In this document: piece by piece, positions 18,326 to 25,589 of the stretch
Numbering within the stretch: position 1 is the first letter of the stretch
Layout: each line of letters opens with the position of its first letter
Origin: Brachybacterium sp. FME24
Lineage (GTDB): Bacteria > Actinomycetota > Actinomycetes > Actinomycetales > Dermabacteraceae
Assembly (NCBI RefSeq): GCF_014897705.1
Contig: NZ_JABUXV010000005.1
Location: forward strand, 186,001 to 250,000
Reading direction: 5' to 3'
DNA: 64,000 nt
Notes under the pieces: generated by a model
Told to the model about the DNA's origin: nothing
Seen by the model: only the letters and a program-made list of their open reading frames with translations
The model's database searches: none
Made by a program: the position numbers and the translations under genes

Positions 18326-19198
18326 TCAGGCGCCGCCGAGGGGGTCCACCGCGCCGAACCAGAGCAGGCCCAGCAGCACGAGACCCGCGACCACTCGATA
18401 CACGACGAACATCAGGTACGAGCGGTTCTCGATGATCTTCATGAACCAGACGATCACCGCGTAGCCCACACCGAAGGCCACCAGGGTCGCGATGACGAGC
18501 GCGAGCAGCGAAGGCTCCCCAGCCGCCGCGGCAACGGCGCGCCCATCGGCCGTGAGCAGGACGGGAACCTCTTTCGCAGCCTTGTACAGGCCCGAGGCGA
18601 ACACGGCAGGGACCGCGAGCAGGAAGGCGTACCGCGCGGCAGACTGCCGCGTGTACCCCATCAGCAGGCCGGCGGTGATGGTGCCGCCGGAGCGGGAGAC
18701 GCCCGGGATCAGGGCGAGCGCCTGGGCAAGACCGAAGAGGATGCCATCGCGCACGGTGAGCTGCTTGAGGTCCTTGCGCTGCGGGGCGATGCGGTCGGCG
18801 ACACCGAGCAGGATGCCGAAGAGGATCAGCATCGTGGCCGTGATGTAGAGGTTGCGCAGACCGTAGTCGATCTGCTCCTCGAACAGCAGGCCGAGCACCC
18901 CGATCGGGATCGAGCCCAGGATCACGAGCCAGCCCATCCGCACGTCCGGGTCCGAGTGCGGAACCTTGCCGGCCAGCGCCTTGAACCACTTGCCGATGAT
19001 CCGGGTGATGTCTTTCCAGAAGTAGATCAGCACGGCAGTCTCGGTGCCGAGCTGGATGATCGCCGTGAAGGCTGCTCCGGGATCCTGCCCGGGGTCCATC
19101 AGCTCACCGACAACGCGCACGTGAGCGCTCGAGGAGATCGGGAGGAACTCGGTCATTCCCTGGACGATGCCCAGGATGATCGCCTCGATGAAAGACAT
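18326..19198 (-). CDS. uppP: Undecaprenyl-diphosphatase UppP (BacA)
   Basis: Membrane enzyme recycling undecaprenyl diphosphate to the lipid carrier for peptidoglycan. 290 aa with eight or so membrane helices. Both family motifs are clear: [10 protein letters not shown] near residue 18 (with the preceding EGxTEF-like QGMTEF) and GVSRSGGT at about residue 165. ATG at 19198 was chosen over a GTG six bases upstream because AGGAG lies 5 nt before the ATG but abuts the GTG. It follows mshC on the same strand but has its own upstream hairpin-bounded region. Confidence 0.96.
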   Translation of the reverse strand: MSFIEAIILGIVQGMTEFLPISSSAHVRVVGELMDPGQDPGAAFTAIIQLGTETAVLIYFWKDITRIIGKWFKALAGKVPHSDPDVRMGWLVILGSIPIGVLGLLFEEQIDYGLRNLYITATMLILFGILLGVADRIAPQRKDLKQLTVRDGILFGLAQALALIPGVSRSGGTITAGLLMGYTRQSAARYAFLLAVPAVFASGLYKAAKEVPVLLTADGRAVAAAAGEPSLLALVIATLVAFGVGYAVIVWFMKIIENRSYLMFVVYRVVAGLVLLGLLWFGAVDPLGGA

Positions 19199-19263
19199 GG
19201 ACACTCCTGGGGGACGACGATCGGATCACACGGCCGACAGGAACTTCGGCCCTGGACAGAGTA

Positions 19264-19294
19264 CGCGGCGCCGGGCATCGAGCCCGGCGCCGCG
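19264..19294 (-). terminator. GC-rich hairpin downstream of the Asp-rich protein gene
   Basis: A perfect 13-bp stem (19264-19276 with 19282-19294) and a 5-nt loop ATCGA, lying 45 nt after the minus-strand stop at 19339 and upstream of uppP. No U-run, as is usual in actinobacteria. Confidence 0.65.
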
Positions 19295-19338
19295 TGGGGA
19301 CCAGTGGTGAAGATGACGTGCAGTGTCAGAGGACGACC

Positions 19339-19668
19339 TCAGCGCCGGTCGTCGGCCACCTCATCGTTCGAGTCATCGTCATCGTCATCGTCATCGTCGT
19401 CGGCGTCGAACTCATCGAGATCGTCGAAGTCGTCGTCGTCGTCATCATCGTCGTCTTCGTCGTCGTCCGTGTCGAAGACGATGAGCGGAGTGGCGATCTC
19501 GTACTCGTCGAAGAGCGCGTCGTCGTAGGTGTCGAAGGCCGTGGTGAGCTGCTCGGTGGCGGCGTCCAGGGCTGGATCGTCATCATCGCGGGAGGCGGCT
19601 GCCGCCTCGTAGTGACGTTCAAGGGCAGCGATCAGCGCAGCAAGAGCGGAGCGAGGATCCGTGTTCAT
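19339..19668 (-). CDS. Small Asp-rich protein with helical N-terminus
   Basis: A 109-aa protein of unknown function. Residues 1-65 form a predicted helical domain (DPRSALAALIAALERHYEAA, then TEQLTTAFDTYDDALFDEYE). Residues 68-109 are almost pure Asp with a few Glu, Phe and Leu. Similar short acidic proteins in Micrococcales are often labelled primosomal protein or primase without real support. The Asp tract is built from GAC/GAT triplets (19375-19470), so it is prone to length changes. Predicted leaderless start (TACCGT then six bases). Confidence 0.75.
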   Translation of the reverse strand: MNTDPRSALAALIAALERHYEAAAASRDDDDPALDAATEQLTTAFDTYDDALFDEYEIATPLIVFDTDDDEDDDDDDDDDFDDLDEFDADDDDDDDDDDSNDEVADDRR

Positions 19669-19674
19669 GAGTGG

Positions 19675-19680
19675 ACGGTA
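19675..19680 (-). promoter_or_regulatory. -10 element of the Asp-rich protein gene (leaderless)
   Basis: TACCGT on the minus strand, then six bases, then the ATG at 19668. Confidence 0.5.
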
Positions 19681-19793
19681 CCCCGTCGGCGGGCAGAATG
19701 GACAGTGACATCGTCACGGGCGAGGTCACGAATCGGCGGCGCGACGTCCGCAGACTCCGCGGCCCGTCCTGGCAGGTCATCGATCACAGGAGG

Positions 19794-20096
19794 ATGTCGT
19801 TGTTCAGAACTACCCAGCCCCTGGCCGCTCGGGTCGTGCACGTCCGGCATCCGAGAGGGCTCCAGGATCTTCCGCTCGAGCGCGGGCGGCGTGCAGAGGA
19901 CTACGAGTTCCAGATCATCACGGTGCCGCGCAACAGCTCGGTGGCGCAAGTGCGTGCCGCCCTGACCGAACAGGCCGAGTACGGTCGCTGGGAGCACGCC
20001 CGCACTCGTCTGTACATGGATGGCGGCAAGAAGGTCTGGCTGCGCCGCCGGATCATTCGCGTCGAGTCCACGCTGGGACAGCCGCCCACGCTCTGA
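19794..20096 (+). CDS. DUF5703 family protein
   Basis: A 100-aa protein whose last 60 residues match the actinobacterial DUF5703 pattern: YEFQIITVPRNSSVAQVRAA, ALTEQAEYGRWEHARTRLY and VWLRRRIIRV. Function unknown; it is basic and soluble. The start is doubtful. An AGGAGG abuts the ATG at 19794 with no spacing, while the TTG at 19800 (two codons on) lies at the ideal 6-nt distance. It is followed 78 bp later by a prepilin-peptidase-like gene on the same strand. Confidence 0.75.
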   Translation: MSLFRTTQPLAARVVHVRHPRGLQDLPLERGRRAEDYEFQIITVPRNSSVAQVRAALTEQAEYGRWEHARTRLYMDGGKKVWLRRRIIRVESTLGQPPTL

Positions 20097-20174
20097 GACC
20101 GCCGCCGGGCACGCTCGTCCACACTTCATGGCCCGGCCTCGTGCCGGCCCGGTGATCTCTGGTCCAATGGCGGG

Positions 20175-20687
20175 GTGGACCCTGCCCCTGAGACGCCCTT
20201 GATCATCCTTGCGGTGCTTGTGCTCGTGTATCTGCCGCCCGCGCTGGTGCTCGCCTGGGTCGATGGCAGGGAGCACCGTCTGCCCAACCGCTGGGTGGGT
20301 GGCCTGAGCGTCGGGGTCGGATCCGCCCTTCTGCTCGTGGCCATGATGAGGCCCGAGCTCCGCGACGGTCTGACCACCGCGCTCGTCCTCGCCCTGGCTC
20401 TGGGAGCCGGCGCGATCCTGCTCGCGCTGATCGCTCCCCCGCTGCTGGGCATGGGGGATGCGAAGACGCTCCCGGTGGTGGTGGGCATGAGCGCCGCCCT
20501 CGGTGGCGACGTGCTGATCGCCGCTGGTCTGGCTGTCGCCGTGGTCAGCGGGGCCGCCGGGGCGGCGGTCATGGCTGTGACCCGTCGGACCGGGGTGCGC
20601 TTCGCCGTCGGGCCGATCCTGTTGGCAGGTCCGTTCCTGGGGTTGCTCGGGGCGCCGCTGGTACGCGGCGCGCTCGGCACCGGCTGA
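20175..20687 (+). CDS. A24 prepilin-peptidase-like membrane protease, single domain
   Basis: 170 aa, GTG start. An integral membrane protein with about six helices carrying the two aspartates of family A24: the first in AWVDGREHRLPNRWV (Asp30) and the second in the GxGD motif GMGDAK (about residue 94). It lacks the N-terminal methylase domain of PilD, so it resembles TadV/CpaA-type or orphan enzymes. No pilin or Tad genes are seen in the window, so its substrate is unknown. Confidence 0.8.
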   Translation: MDPAPETPLIILAVLVLVYLPPALVLAWVDGREHRLPNRWVGGLSVGVGSALLLVAMMRPELRDGLTTALVLALALGAGAILLALIAPPLLGMGDAKTLPVVVGMSAALGGDVLIAAGLAVAVVSGAAGAAVMAVTRRTGVRFAVGPILLAGPFLGLLGAPLVRGALGTG

Positions 20688-20699
20688 GCCGGCGACTTC

Positions 20700-21554
20700 T
20701 CAGCCGCCCGACCGGCCACGCTGTCGGCGCGCCTCATAGAGGGCGATCGAGCCGGCGACGGAGGCGTTCAGGGAGGAGGCGCTTCCTCCCATGGGGATCT
20801 CGGCGACCAGGTCGCAGGCCTCGCGCCACATCGCACTCATTCCGATCGTCTCGTTGCCGACGACGAGCAATGTCGGTCCGGTGAGGTCTGCATCAGCCAG
20901 CTCGAATCCGCCGGCCTCGTCGAGTCCGAGCACGGTCCACGGCTGTCCCTGCGCCCGTTGCTCCTGAACCCAGCTGAGCACCTCACGGTGCGAGGGCTGG
21001 CGCACCACGGGCACGGCGAAGATCGACCCGGTGCTCGCGCGGATCGCCGCGGGGTCCCAGGGATCCGCGCTGTGTCCGGTGATCACCAGTCCTTCGCCCC
21101 CGAGCGCATCGATGGTGCGGGCCAGGGAACCGATGTTCCCCGGCCCTGTCGGACGATCGAAGACGACCAGCATCCCGGTGGGCGATGGGGCCAGACGGGT
21201 CAGAGAGTCACCCGGCAGGGTGGCCAGAGCCAGCAGCTCCGGGGAGCCGTTCTCCCGCTCCCCCAGGTCGGCCATCAGCTCGGGGGCGAGCACGACGACC
21301 GGTCCCGGCGGATCGTCGAGCAGCTCCCGTGCCCATCGGGACGGGGTTTCGCGCCCATCGGACAGCAGCGCCCGGATCTCGACCCCGTGCGCGATGGCCT
21401 GGGTGATCGGGCGCACGCCCTGGATGATCATCTCGCCGCTGCGGGTGCGTTTGGTCCGGTTAGTCAGCAGTGCTTGCCATTGCTGGAACAGGGCGTTGCG
21501 GCGCTCCAGGCGCGCGGGAAATGCCGAGCGGGTCGCCGCGTCGCCGCGACTCAT
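20700..21554 (-). CDS. TrmH-family (SPOUT) RNA 2'-O-methyltransferase
   Basis: 284 aa. An N-terminal substrate-binding region (about 1-105, with RSGEMIIQGVRPI) precedes the SpoU catalytic domain. All three SPOUT motifs are present: FDRPTGPGNIGSLART, LLVVGNETIGMS and IPMGGSASSLNASVAGSIAL. It could act on rRNA or tRNA; the target cannot be told. Its ATG overlaps the trmL stop as ATGA, so two SPOUT methylases are co-translated. Confidence 0.88.
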   Translation of the reverse strand: MSRGDAATRSAFPARLERRNALFQQWQALLTNRTKRTRSGEMIIQGVRPITQAIAHGVEIRALLSDGRETPSRWARELLDDPPGPVVVLAPELMADLGERENGSPELLALATLPGDSLTRLAPSPTGMLVVFDRPTGPGNIGSLARTIDALGGEGLVITGHSADPWDPAAIRASTGSIFAVPVVRQPSHREVLSWVQEQRAQGQPWTVLGLDEAGGFELADADLTGPTLLVVGNETIGMSAMWREACDLVAEIPMGGSASSLNASVAGSIALYEARRQRGRSGG

Positions 21555-22018
21555 GCGCCCACCTCGTCATAGTCCAGCTGCCGCCAGGCCTCGTACACCG
21601 CGATCGAGACCGAATTGGCCAGGTTCAGCGAGCGGCGGGCGGGGAGCATCGGGATCCGCACCCGGGAGGTGACGCGCGCATGATCCATGACCTCCTCGGG
21701 GAGCCCGGTGGGCTCGGTGCCGAACAGCAGCACGTCCTGGCGGGTGTACTGGATCTGCTCGAAGGTCACGTCGCTGCGTGCGGTGAAGGCGAACACCCGG
21801 GCCGCGGGAACAGCGGCCAGTCCGTGCTCGAGATCGGGATGGATGCTCACGTCGGCGAGGTCGTGGTAATCGAGCCCGGCGCGCCGCAGCTTCGCGTCCT
21901 CCAGGTCGAAACCGAGGGGCTCGATCAGATGGAGGCGGGCGCCGGTGACGGCCGCGAGACGGATCGCGTTGCCGGTGTTGCCGGCGATCGCGGGCTCGTG
22001 GAGGAAGACGTGGACCAT
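21551..22018 (-). CDS. trmL: tRNA (cytidine/uridine-34-2'-O)-methyltransferase TrmL-like
   Basis: 155 aa, the minimal SPOUT length of TrmL. Motifs: HEPAIAGNTGNAIRLAAVTG, LLFGTEPTGLP and IPMLPARRSLNLANSVSIAV, which form the knot and bind SAM. In characterised homologues it methylates the wobble base of tRNA-Leu. A tRNA-Leu gene lies about 170 bp upstream on the same strand, probably by chance because that anticodon (GAG) is not the known TrmL target. Start at MVHVFLHEP. Confidence 0.87.
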   Translation of the reverse strand: MVHVFLHEPAIAGNTGNAIRLAAVTGARLHLIEPLGFDLEDAKLRRAGLDYHDLADVSIHPDLEHGLAAVPAARVFAFTARSDVTFEQIQYTRQDVLLFGTEPTGLPEEVMDHARVTSRVRIPMLPARRSLNLANSVSIAVYEAWRQLDYDEVGA

Positions 22019-22125
22019 GGCGCTGATTCTTCCACGCGGGAGTTCGTGGACGGGAAGTGGTCGCGACGGCACAAACACACAGTTGCACACGTGGAGCAGG
22101 GCGCTCGGGGGCGGAGGCCTGGACC

Positions 22126-22177
22126 GCGAGAAAAGCAGAACCCCTCCTGCCGGTTGTCCACCGATCAGAAGGGGTTC
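22126..22177 (-). terminator. Intrinsic terminator of tRNA-Leu
   Basis: AACCCCT and AGGGGTT arms (22139-22145 and 22170-22176) form a 7-bp stem on the minus strand just after the tRNA, followed by the T-rich CTGCTTTTCTC. This is one of the few hairpins here with a recognisable U-tract. Confidence 0.6.
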
Positions 22178-22182
22178 GTTCG

Positions 22183-22268
22183 TGTCCGAGAGGGGACTTG
22201 AACCCCTACGCCCTAATACGGGCACTAGCACCTCAAGCTAGCGCGTCTACCAATTCCGCCACCCGGAC
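22183..22268 (-). tRNA. tRNA-Leu(GAG)
   Basis: 86-nt class II tRNA. The 7-bp acceptor stem GTCCGGG pairs with CTCGGAC (one G-T). Anticodon stem CTAGC/GCTAG encloses the loop TTGAGGT with anticodon GAG, reading CUC and CUU. The long variable arm (TGCCCGTATTAGGGCG) and T-loop GGTTCAAGTCC are both visible. CCA is not encoded. Confidence 0.97.
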
Positions 22269-22293
22269 AGGTGGCCGCCGCAGCGACTCCAGA

Positions 22294-22299
22294 AATATA
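22294..22299 (-). promoter_or_regulatory. -10 element of tRNA-Leu
   Basis: TATATT on the minus strand, about 25 nt before the mature 5' end. This AT-rich hexamer stands out in GC-rich surroundings; the -35 is unclear. Confidence 0.5.
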
Positions 22300-22360
22300 G
22301 CACGCAGGCGGACCGGACTCGGCGACGAAAAGCCCGCTGCCAGCATGGACGTGAAGACAA

Positions 22361-22807
22361 TCACGCCATCGCGTCGATGCGCGTGCGCTGCATCAGCGTA
22401 TGCAGCAGGCGAAGAGCCGACTCGACCTGGACCCCGAGCGTGCTGCGCGAGGACGAGGGCAGCCGTTCGGCGAGGTCCTGCAGGGAAGCCGCAGCCAGGA
22501 CCACCATCGTCTGATCGGGATCGATCACCCTCGCGCCCTCCCAGGAGCCGAGGGTGCCCAGGACCTGTTCGAGCTCGTCGGAGGCGGCGTGCCGACCCGC
22601 CGTGAGGAGATCGACGCGGGCCCGCGTGGCAAGTGCCGTGCACAGACGCAGCAGCGGCGTGGAGATGCCGGGGCCGATCACCGCATCGTGCGGGGGATCG
22701 ACGGGGTCACCGTCCGGTGCGATCCTCGGGGCCATGATCGTGGAGTCGCTCGCTCGCTGCGGAGATGTGCCGCCGACGTCGTCCCTGCGTCCTCGATCCA
22801 GGTCCAT
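22361..22807 (-). CDS. Hypothetical protein
   Basis: 148 aa, not recognised. The N-terminal 45 residues are charged and Pro-rich; residues 50-148 look like an alpha-helical domain (LRLCTALATRARVDLLTAG, TMVVLAAASLQDLAERLP, VESALRLLHTLMQRTRI). No signal peptide or membrane segment. GAGGAAG lies 7 nt before the ATG, supporting the start. Coding bias on this strand is modest, so the call is tentative. It sits alone between tRNA-Leu and aroE. Confidence 0.5.
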   Translation of the reverse strand: MDLDRGRRDDVGGTSPQRASDSTIMAPRIAPDGDPVDPPHDAVIGPGISTPLLRLCTALATRARVDLLTAGRHAASDELEQVLGTLGSWEGARVIDPDQTMVVLAAASLQDLAERLPSSSRSTLGVQVESALRLLHTLMQRTRIDAMA

Positions 22808-22934
22808 GAGTCACTTCCTCGTGCTCGTTCTCCCGATGCCGACGGAACTCGCCGGACGCCGAGCACTTTACTACCCCTTTACCGAACCGGACAAGGGGCC
22901 CGCCGTCCGGTCGGGTACGGGAGCGCGGCGTCGA

Positions 22935-23828
22935 TCAGTCGACGTCCTCACCGGCGGCGGCACGCCGGGAGAGCTCGGCACGTGCGGCCGAGAGCATCTG
23001 AGGCACCGGGGCCGCCGGCACCCCGAGCATCGAACGGATCTGCTTGTCGGCCTGGTGGGCGAGCATCTCCAAGCCGTCGACCACGCTCCCCCCGCGCCGG
23101 GAGACGACAGCAGCCACGGGAGCCGGCCACGGATCGTAGAGCACATCGAGGAACTGCTCCGGGACAGGGAGATCCGGCTGCTGTTCCCAGGCACGCGCGA
23201 CTGCTCGTGCCCCGTCCACCGCCAGAGCGCTGATCACCACATCCGTGGTGAGCAGCTCGTGGTTCAGCGTCCAGGGAACGACGCGCACCCGCACCCCGGC
23301 GTGCGACGCGAGAGACTCCAGCGGCGCCAGCTTGTGCGGACTGCGGGCAGAGAGCAGGATCTCCTGGGCCCCGACGTCGAGCAGAGCCGCCACGGCGCTG
23401 GCGGCGGTGGCCCCGGAACCGAGCACCGCACCGGTGGCAGGTGCCACCGTGCCGTGGTCCTGCAGGGCGGCGACGATCCCGTACACATCGTGGTTCTCGG
23501 CCCGCCACCTGCCGTCGGCGCGACGGATGAGCGTGTTGGAGATCCCGAGCATGCGTGAGGTCTCGTCGGCCTCCGCAGCGAGGGCAAAGGCCTCCGGTTT
23601 GCCCGGCATCGTCACGCTCAGACCGCCGAGTTCGTGTCCCGCTCCGTGAGCCAGGAACTCTGCGAGAGCGCCGGCGGCGACGTCGTACCGCTGGTAGGAC
23701 CCACCCTCGATGCCGAGCACCCGATACGCGGTGCGGTGCAGCACAGGCGAGAGAGAATGGTCGACCGGGGACCCGACCACCGCAAAGCGCGGGAGGCCGG
23801 AACGGCTGCGCGCGGCTCCCGGGCTCAC
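22935..23828 (-). CDS. aroE: Shikimate dehydrogenase AroE-like
   Basis: NADP-dependent reduction of 3-dehydroshikimate in the chorismate pathway. 297 aa from the GTG used here. The substrate-binding motif FAVVGSPVDHSLSPVLHR is near residue 15, the catalytic Lys is in SVTMPGKPEA, and the dinucleotide fold reads GAVLGSGATAASAV. Other motifs: NHDVYGI and YDPWPAP. The GTG overlaps the TGA of a 16-codon ORF (GTGA). SVTMPGKPE in place of the usual NVTxPxK is a modest departure, so a quinate/shikimate-type role is possible. Confidence 0.87.
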   Translation of the reverse strand: MSPGAARSRSGLPRFAVVGSPVDHSLSPVLHRTAYRVLGIEGGSYQRYDVAAGALAEFLAHGAGHELGGLSVTMPGKPEAFALAAEADETSRMLGISNTLIRRADGRWRAENHDVYGIVAALQDHGTVAPATGAVLGSGATAASAVAALLDVGAQEILLSARSPHKLAPLESLASHAGVRVRVVPWTLNHELLTTDVVISALAVDGARAVARAWEQQPDLPVPEQFLDVLYDPWPAPVAAVVSRRGGSVVDGLEMLAHQADKQIRSMLGVPAAPVPQMLSAARAELSRRAAAGEDVD

Positions 23829-23875
23829 CTGCGGAACCTCAGGGATGGTGCGGCATTCTGGTCGATCTCGCTCAT
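23825..23875 (-). CDS. 16-codon ORF between mltG and aroE
   Basis: Reads MSEIDQNAAPSLRFRR and then stops. Its ATG is 3 nt after the mltG stop, and its TGA overlaps the GTG start of aroE. It may be a coupling ORF, or the true aroE N-terminus separated by a frameshift. Tentative. Confidence 0.3.
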   Translation of the reverse strand: MSEIDQNAAPSLRFRR

Positions 23876-23877
23876 CG

Positions 23878-25044
23878 TCAGCCCTTCGCCGCCGCCCAGT
23901 CCTGCCATTCCTTGACGTTCGCCTCGTGCTCCGCCCAGGTAGCGGCGAACTTCGTCTCACCGGTGTCGGTGTTGACGGAGACGAAGTAGAGCCAGTCCCC
24001 TTCCGGCGGAGCAATCACGGCGTCGAGGGTCGCGCCGCCGGGAGCAGCGATAGGACCTGGCGGGAGACCGGTGTTGACGTACGTGTTGTACGGGTCCTTC
24101 GTCTGTCGTTCGGCGTCGGTCGTTCCCACGCTCGCCGATTTCCCGGTGACGTAGTGGACCGTCGAGTCGAACTGCAGCGGCATCGGGGTTCCGTCCGCCT
24201 CCCCGGTGCCCTCGAGGCGGTTGCGGATCGTGCGCACCACCTTGCCGTAGTCCTCGGCGTTGCGCACTTCCAGCTCTGCGAGGGAGGCGATGGTCAGAGT
24301 CTCGTGCCACTGTTCGGGCGGGATCTCCCGCGCGGTGAGCTCCTCCTCCATGCGGCCCCACATCATCGCGATGACCTCCTCGGCGGTGGCTTCCTCGGGG
24401 ATGTCGTAGCGGCCCGGCCACAGGTAGCCCTCCAGCGTGCCAGCGGAATTCTCGGGGATGCCGAAGGCGGTGTAGTCCTCCGCAGCCTCCTCGAAATCCT
24501 CGACGGGGATCCCGGAGGCGTCCGCCAGCAGCGGCCAGATCTGAGTCATGCGCAGGCCCTCCGGGACGATCACCCGGTGCCCGGCGAGGTTCGCGGGGTC
24601 CAGGAGCGCGTTGAGCGCGTCGATCGACGTCATCTCCTGCTTCAGCCGGTAGACACCGGGCTCGATGCCCGCGGCATCCGGGGACGTGGAGAAGGCGCCC
24701 ACGAAGGGCCCCGTCGTCTTGATGACACCCTCCTCGACCAGGGTGGCCGCGATGTCCGCACCGGTGTCGCCCTCCGCGACCTCCACCACGACCTCGCCGC
24801 TGCCGGGGCCCGGGTAGTCCGCGGCCTCCTGCTCGACGCTGACGTTGGAGGTGAGCCAGCGATATCCCTGGAACCCGCCGTAGCCGAGGCCGGCCACGAC
24901 GGCGATCACGAGCAGCACGGGCAGGAGCGAAAGGAAGAAGCCTCCCCGCTTCCTCCCCGCCCGTCGGCGCCCTTTGCGGTTCGCCGTCTCGGAGGTCTGG
25001 TTCTGCGCGAGCTCGTCGAAGGACAGGTCATCGTCCTCACTCAT
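23878..25044 (-). CDS. mltG: Endolytic murein transglycosylase MltG
   Basis: Membrane-anchored lytic transglycosylase that ends glycan strands during peptidoglycan synthesis. 388 aa: acidic then basic cytoplasmic tail (1-33), one membrane helix (about 35-57), LysM-like region (about 75-150), then the YceG catalytic domain. The catalytic Glu lies in IASLAELEVR (ASxxE motif), followed by LQFDSTVHYVTG, NTYVNTGLPPGPI and LYFVS. ATGA overlap with ruvX upstream. The mltG-ruvX-alaS order is widespread in actinobacteria. Confidence 0.95.
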   Translation of the reverse strand: MSEDDDLSFDELAQNQTSETANRKGRRRAGRKRGGFFLSLLPVLLVIAVVAGLGYGGFQGYRWLTSNVSVEQEAADYPGPGSGEVVVEVAEGDTGADIAATLVEEGVIKTTGPFVGAFSTSPDAAGIEPGVYRLKQEMTSIDALNALLDPANLAGHRVIVPEGLRMTQIWPLLADASGIPVEDFEEAAEDYTAFGIPENSAGTLEGYLWPGRYDIPEEATAEEVIAMMWGRMEEELTAREIPPEQWHETLTIASLAELEVRNAEDYGKVVRTIRNRLEGTGEADGTPMPLQFDSTVHYVTGKSASVGTTDAERQTKDPYNTYVNTGLPPGPIAAPGGATLDAVIAPPEGDWLYFVSVNTDTGETKFAATWAEHEANVKEWQDWAAAKG

Positions 25045-25589
25045 CCGCCGTCCTCCTGTTCGGTTCCGTCGGTGACCCGTGCCGCGGGCTGCGAGGGGTC
25101 GACCAGCTCGCCGGCACGAGCTCTGGTCGACCGCTCGATGTCCAGCGCCTGCTGCAGGATCATCACGGCGGCGACCTGGTCGACGACCTGCCGGTGTTTG
25201 CGCCCCTTGCGACCGGACGTGTGCAGCGCCTGGTGCGCCGTCACGGTCGTCAGCCGCTCGTCGAGCAGCCGGATCTCGACGTCCTGCTCCTCCTGGGACA
25301 GCATGGCGGCGAGGTCACTGGTGAACTCGCGTGCCTTGGCGGCCGCTGGCCCTTCGGTTCCGTTCAGGGATCGCGGAAGCCCCACCATGATCACACGTGC
25401 CTCGGCCTCGAGCGCCTCATCGGCGACCCGGCGCGTCGCGACCTGTCGCTCGATGGTCTCGACCGGAGTCGCGATCATGCCGTCGAGGTCGCTGCGCGCG
25501 AGACCCACGCGGACGTCGCCGACATCGACTCCGAGTCGGACGCCGCGAGGCAGGGCCTCCGAATCGTCCTGGGCGTCGGCCGTGCTCAT
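25041..25589 (-). CDS. ruvX: Holliday-junction-resolvase-like/pre-16S rRNA nuclease RuvX (YqgF)
   Basis: 182-aa RNase H-fold nuclease. Catalytic acidic residues lie in RLGVDVGDVRVGLA, in LDERLTT and near the C-terminal VDQVAAVMILQQAL. In E. coli the family trims the 5' end of pre-16S rRNA. The last 25 residues are a disordered extension. It is coupled by ATGA to both alaS upstream and mltG downstream. Confidence 0.93.
   Translation of the reverse strand: MSTADAQDDSEALPRGVRLGVDVGDVRVGLARSDLDGMIATPVETIERQVATRRVADEALEAEARVIMVGLPRSLNGTEGPAAAKAREFTSDLAAMLSQEEQDVEIRLLDERLTTVTAHQALHTSGRKGRKHRQVVDQVAAVMILQQALDIERSTRARAGELVDPSQPAARVTDGTEQEDGG

Noticed and set aside
22138-22177. Attenuator for trmL
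   Set aside because: The hairpin directly follows tRNA-Leu on the same strand and has a T-rich tail, so it is better explained as the tRNA terminator.
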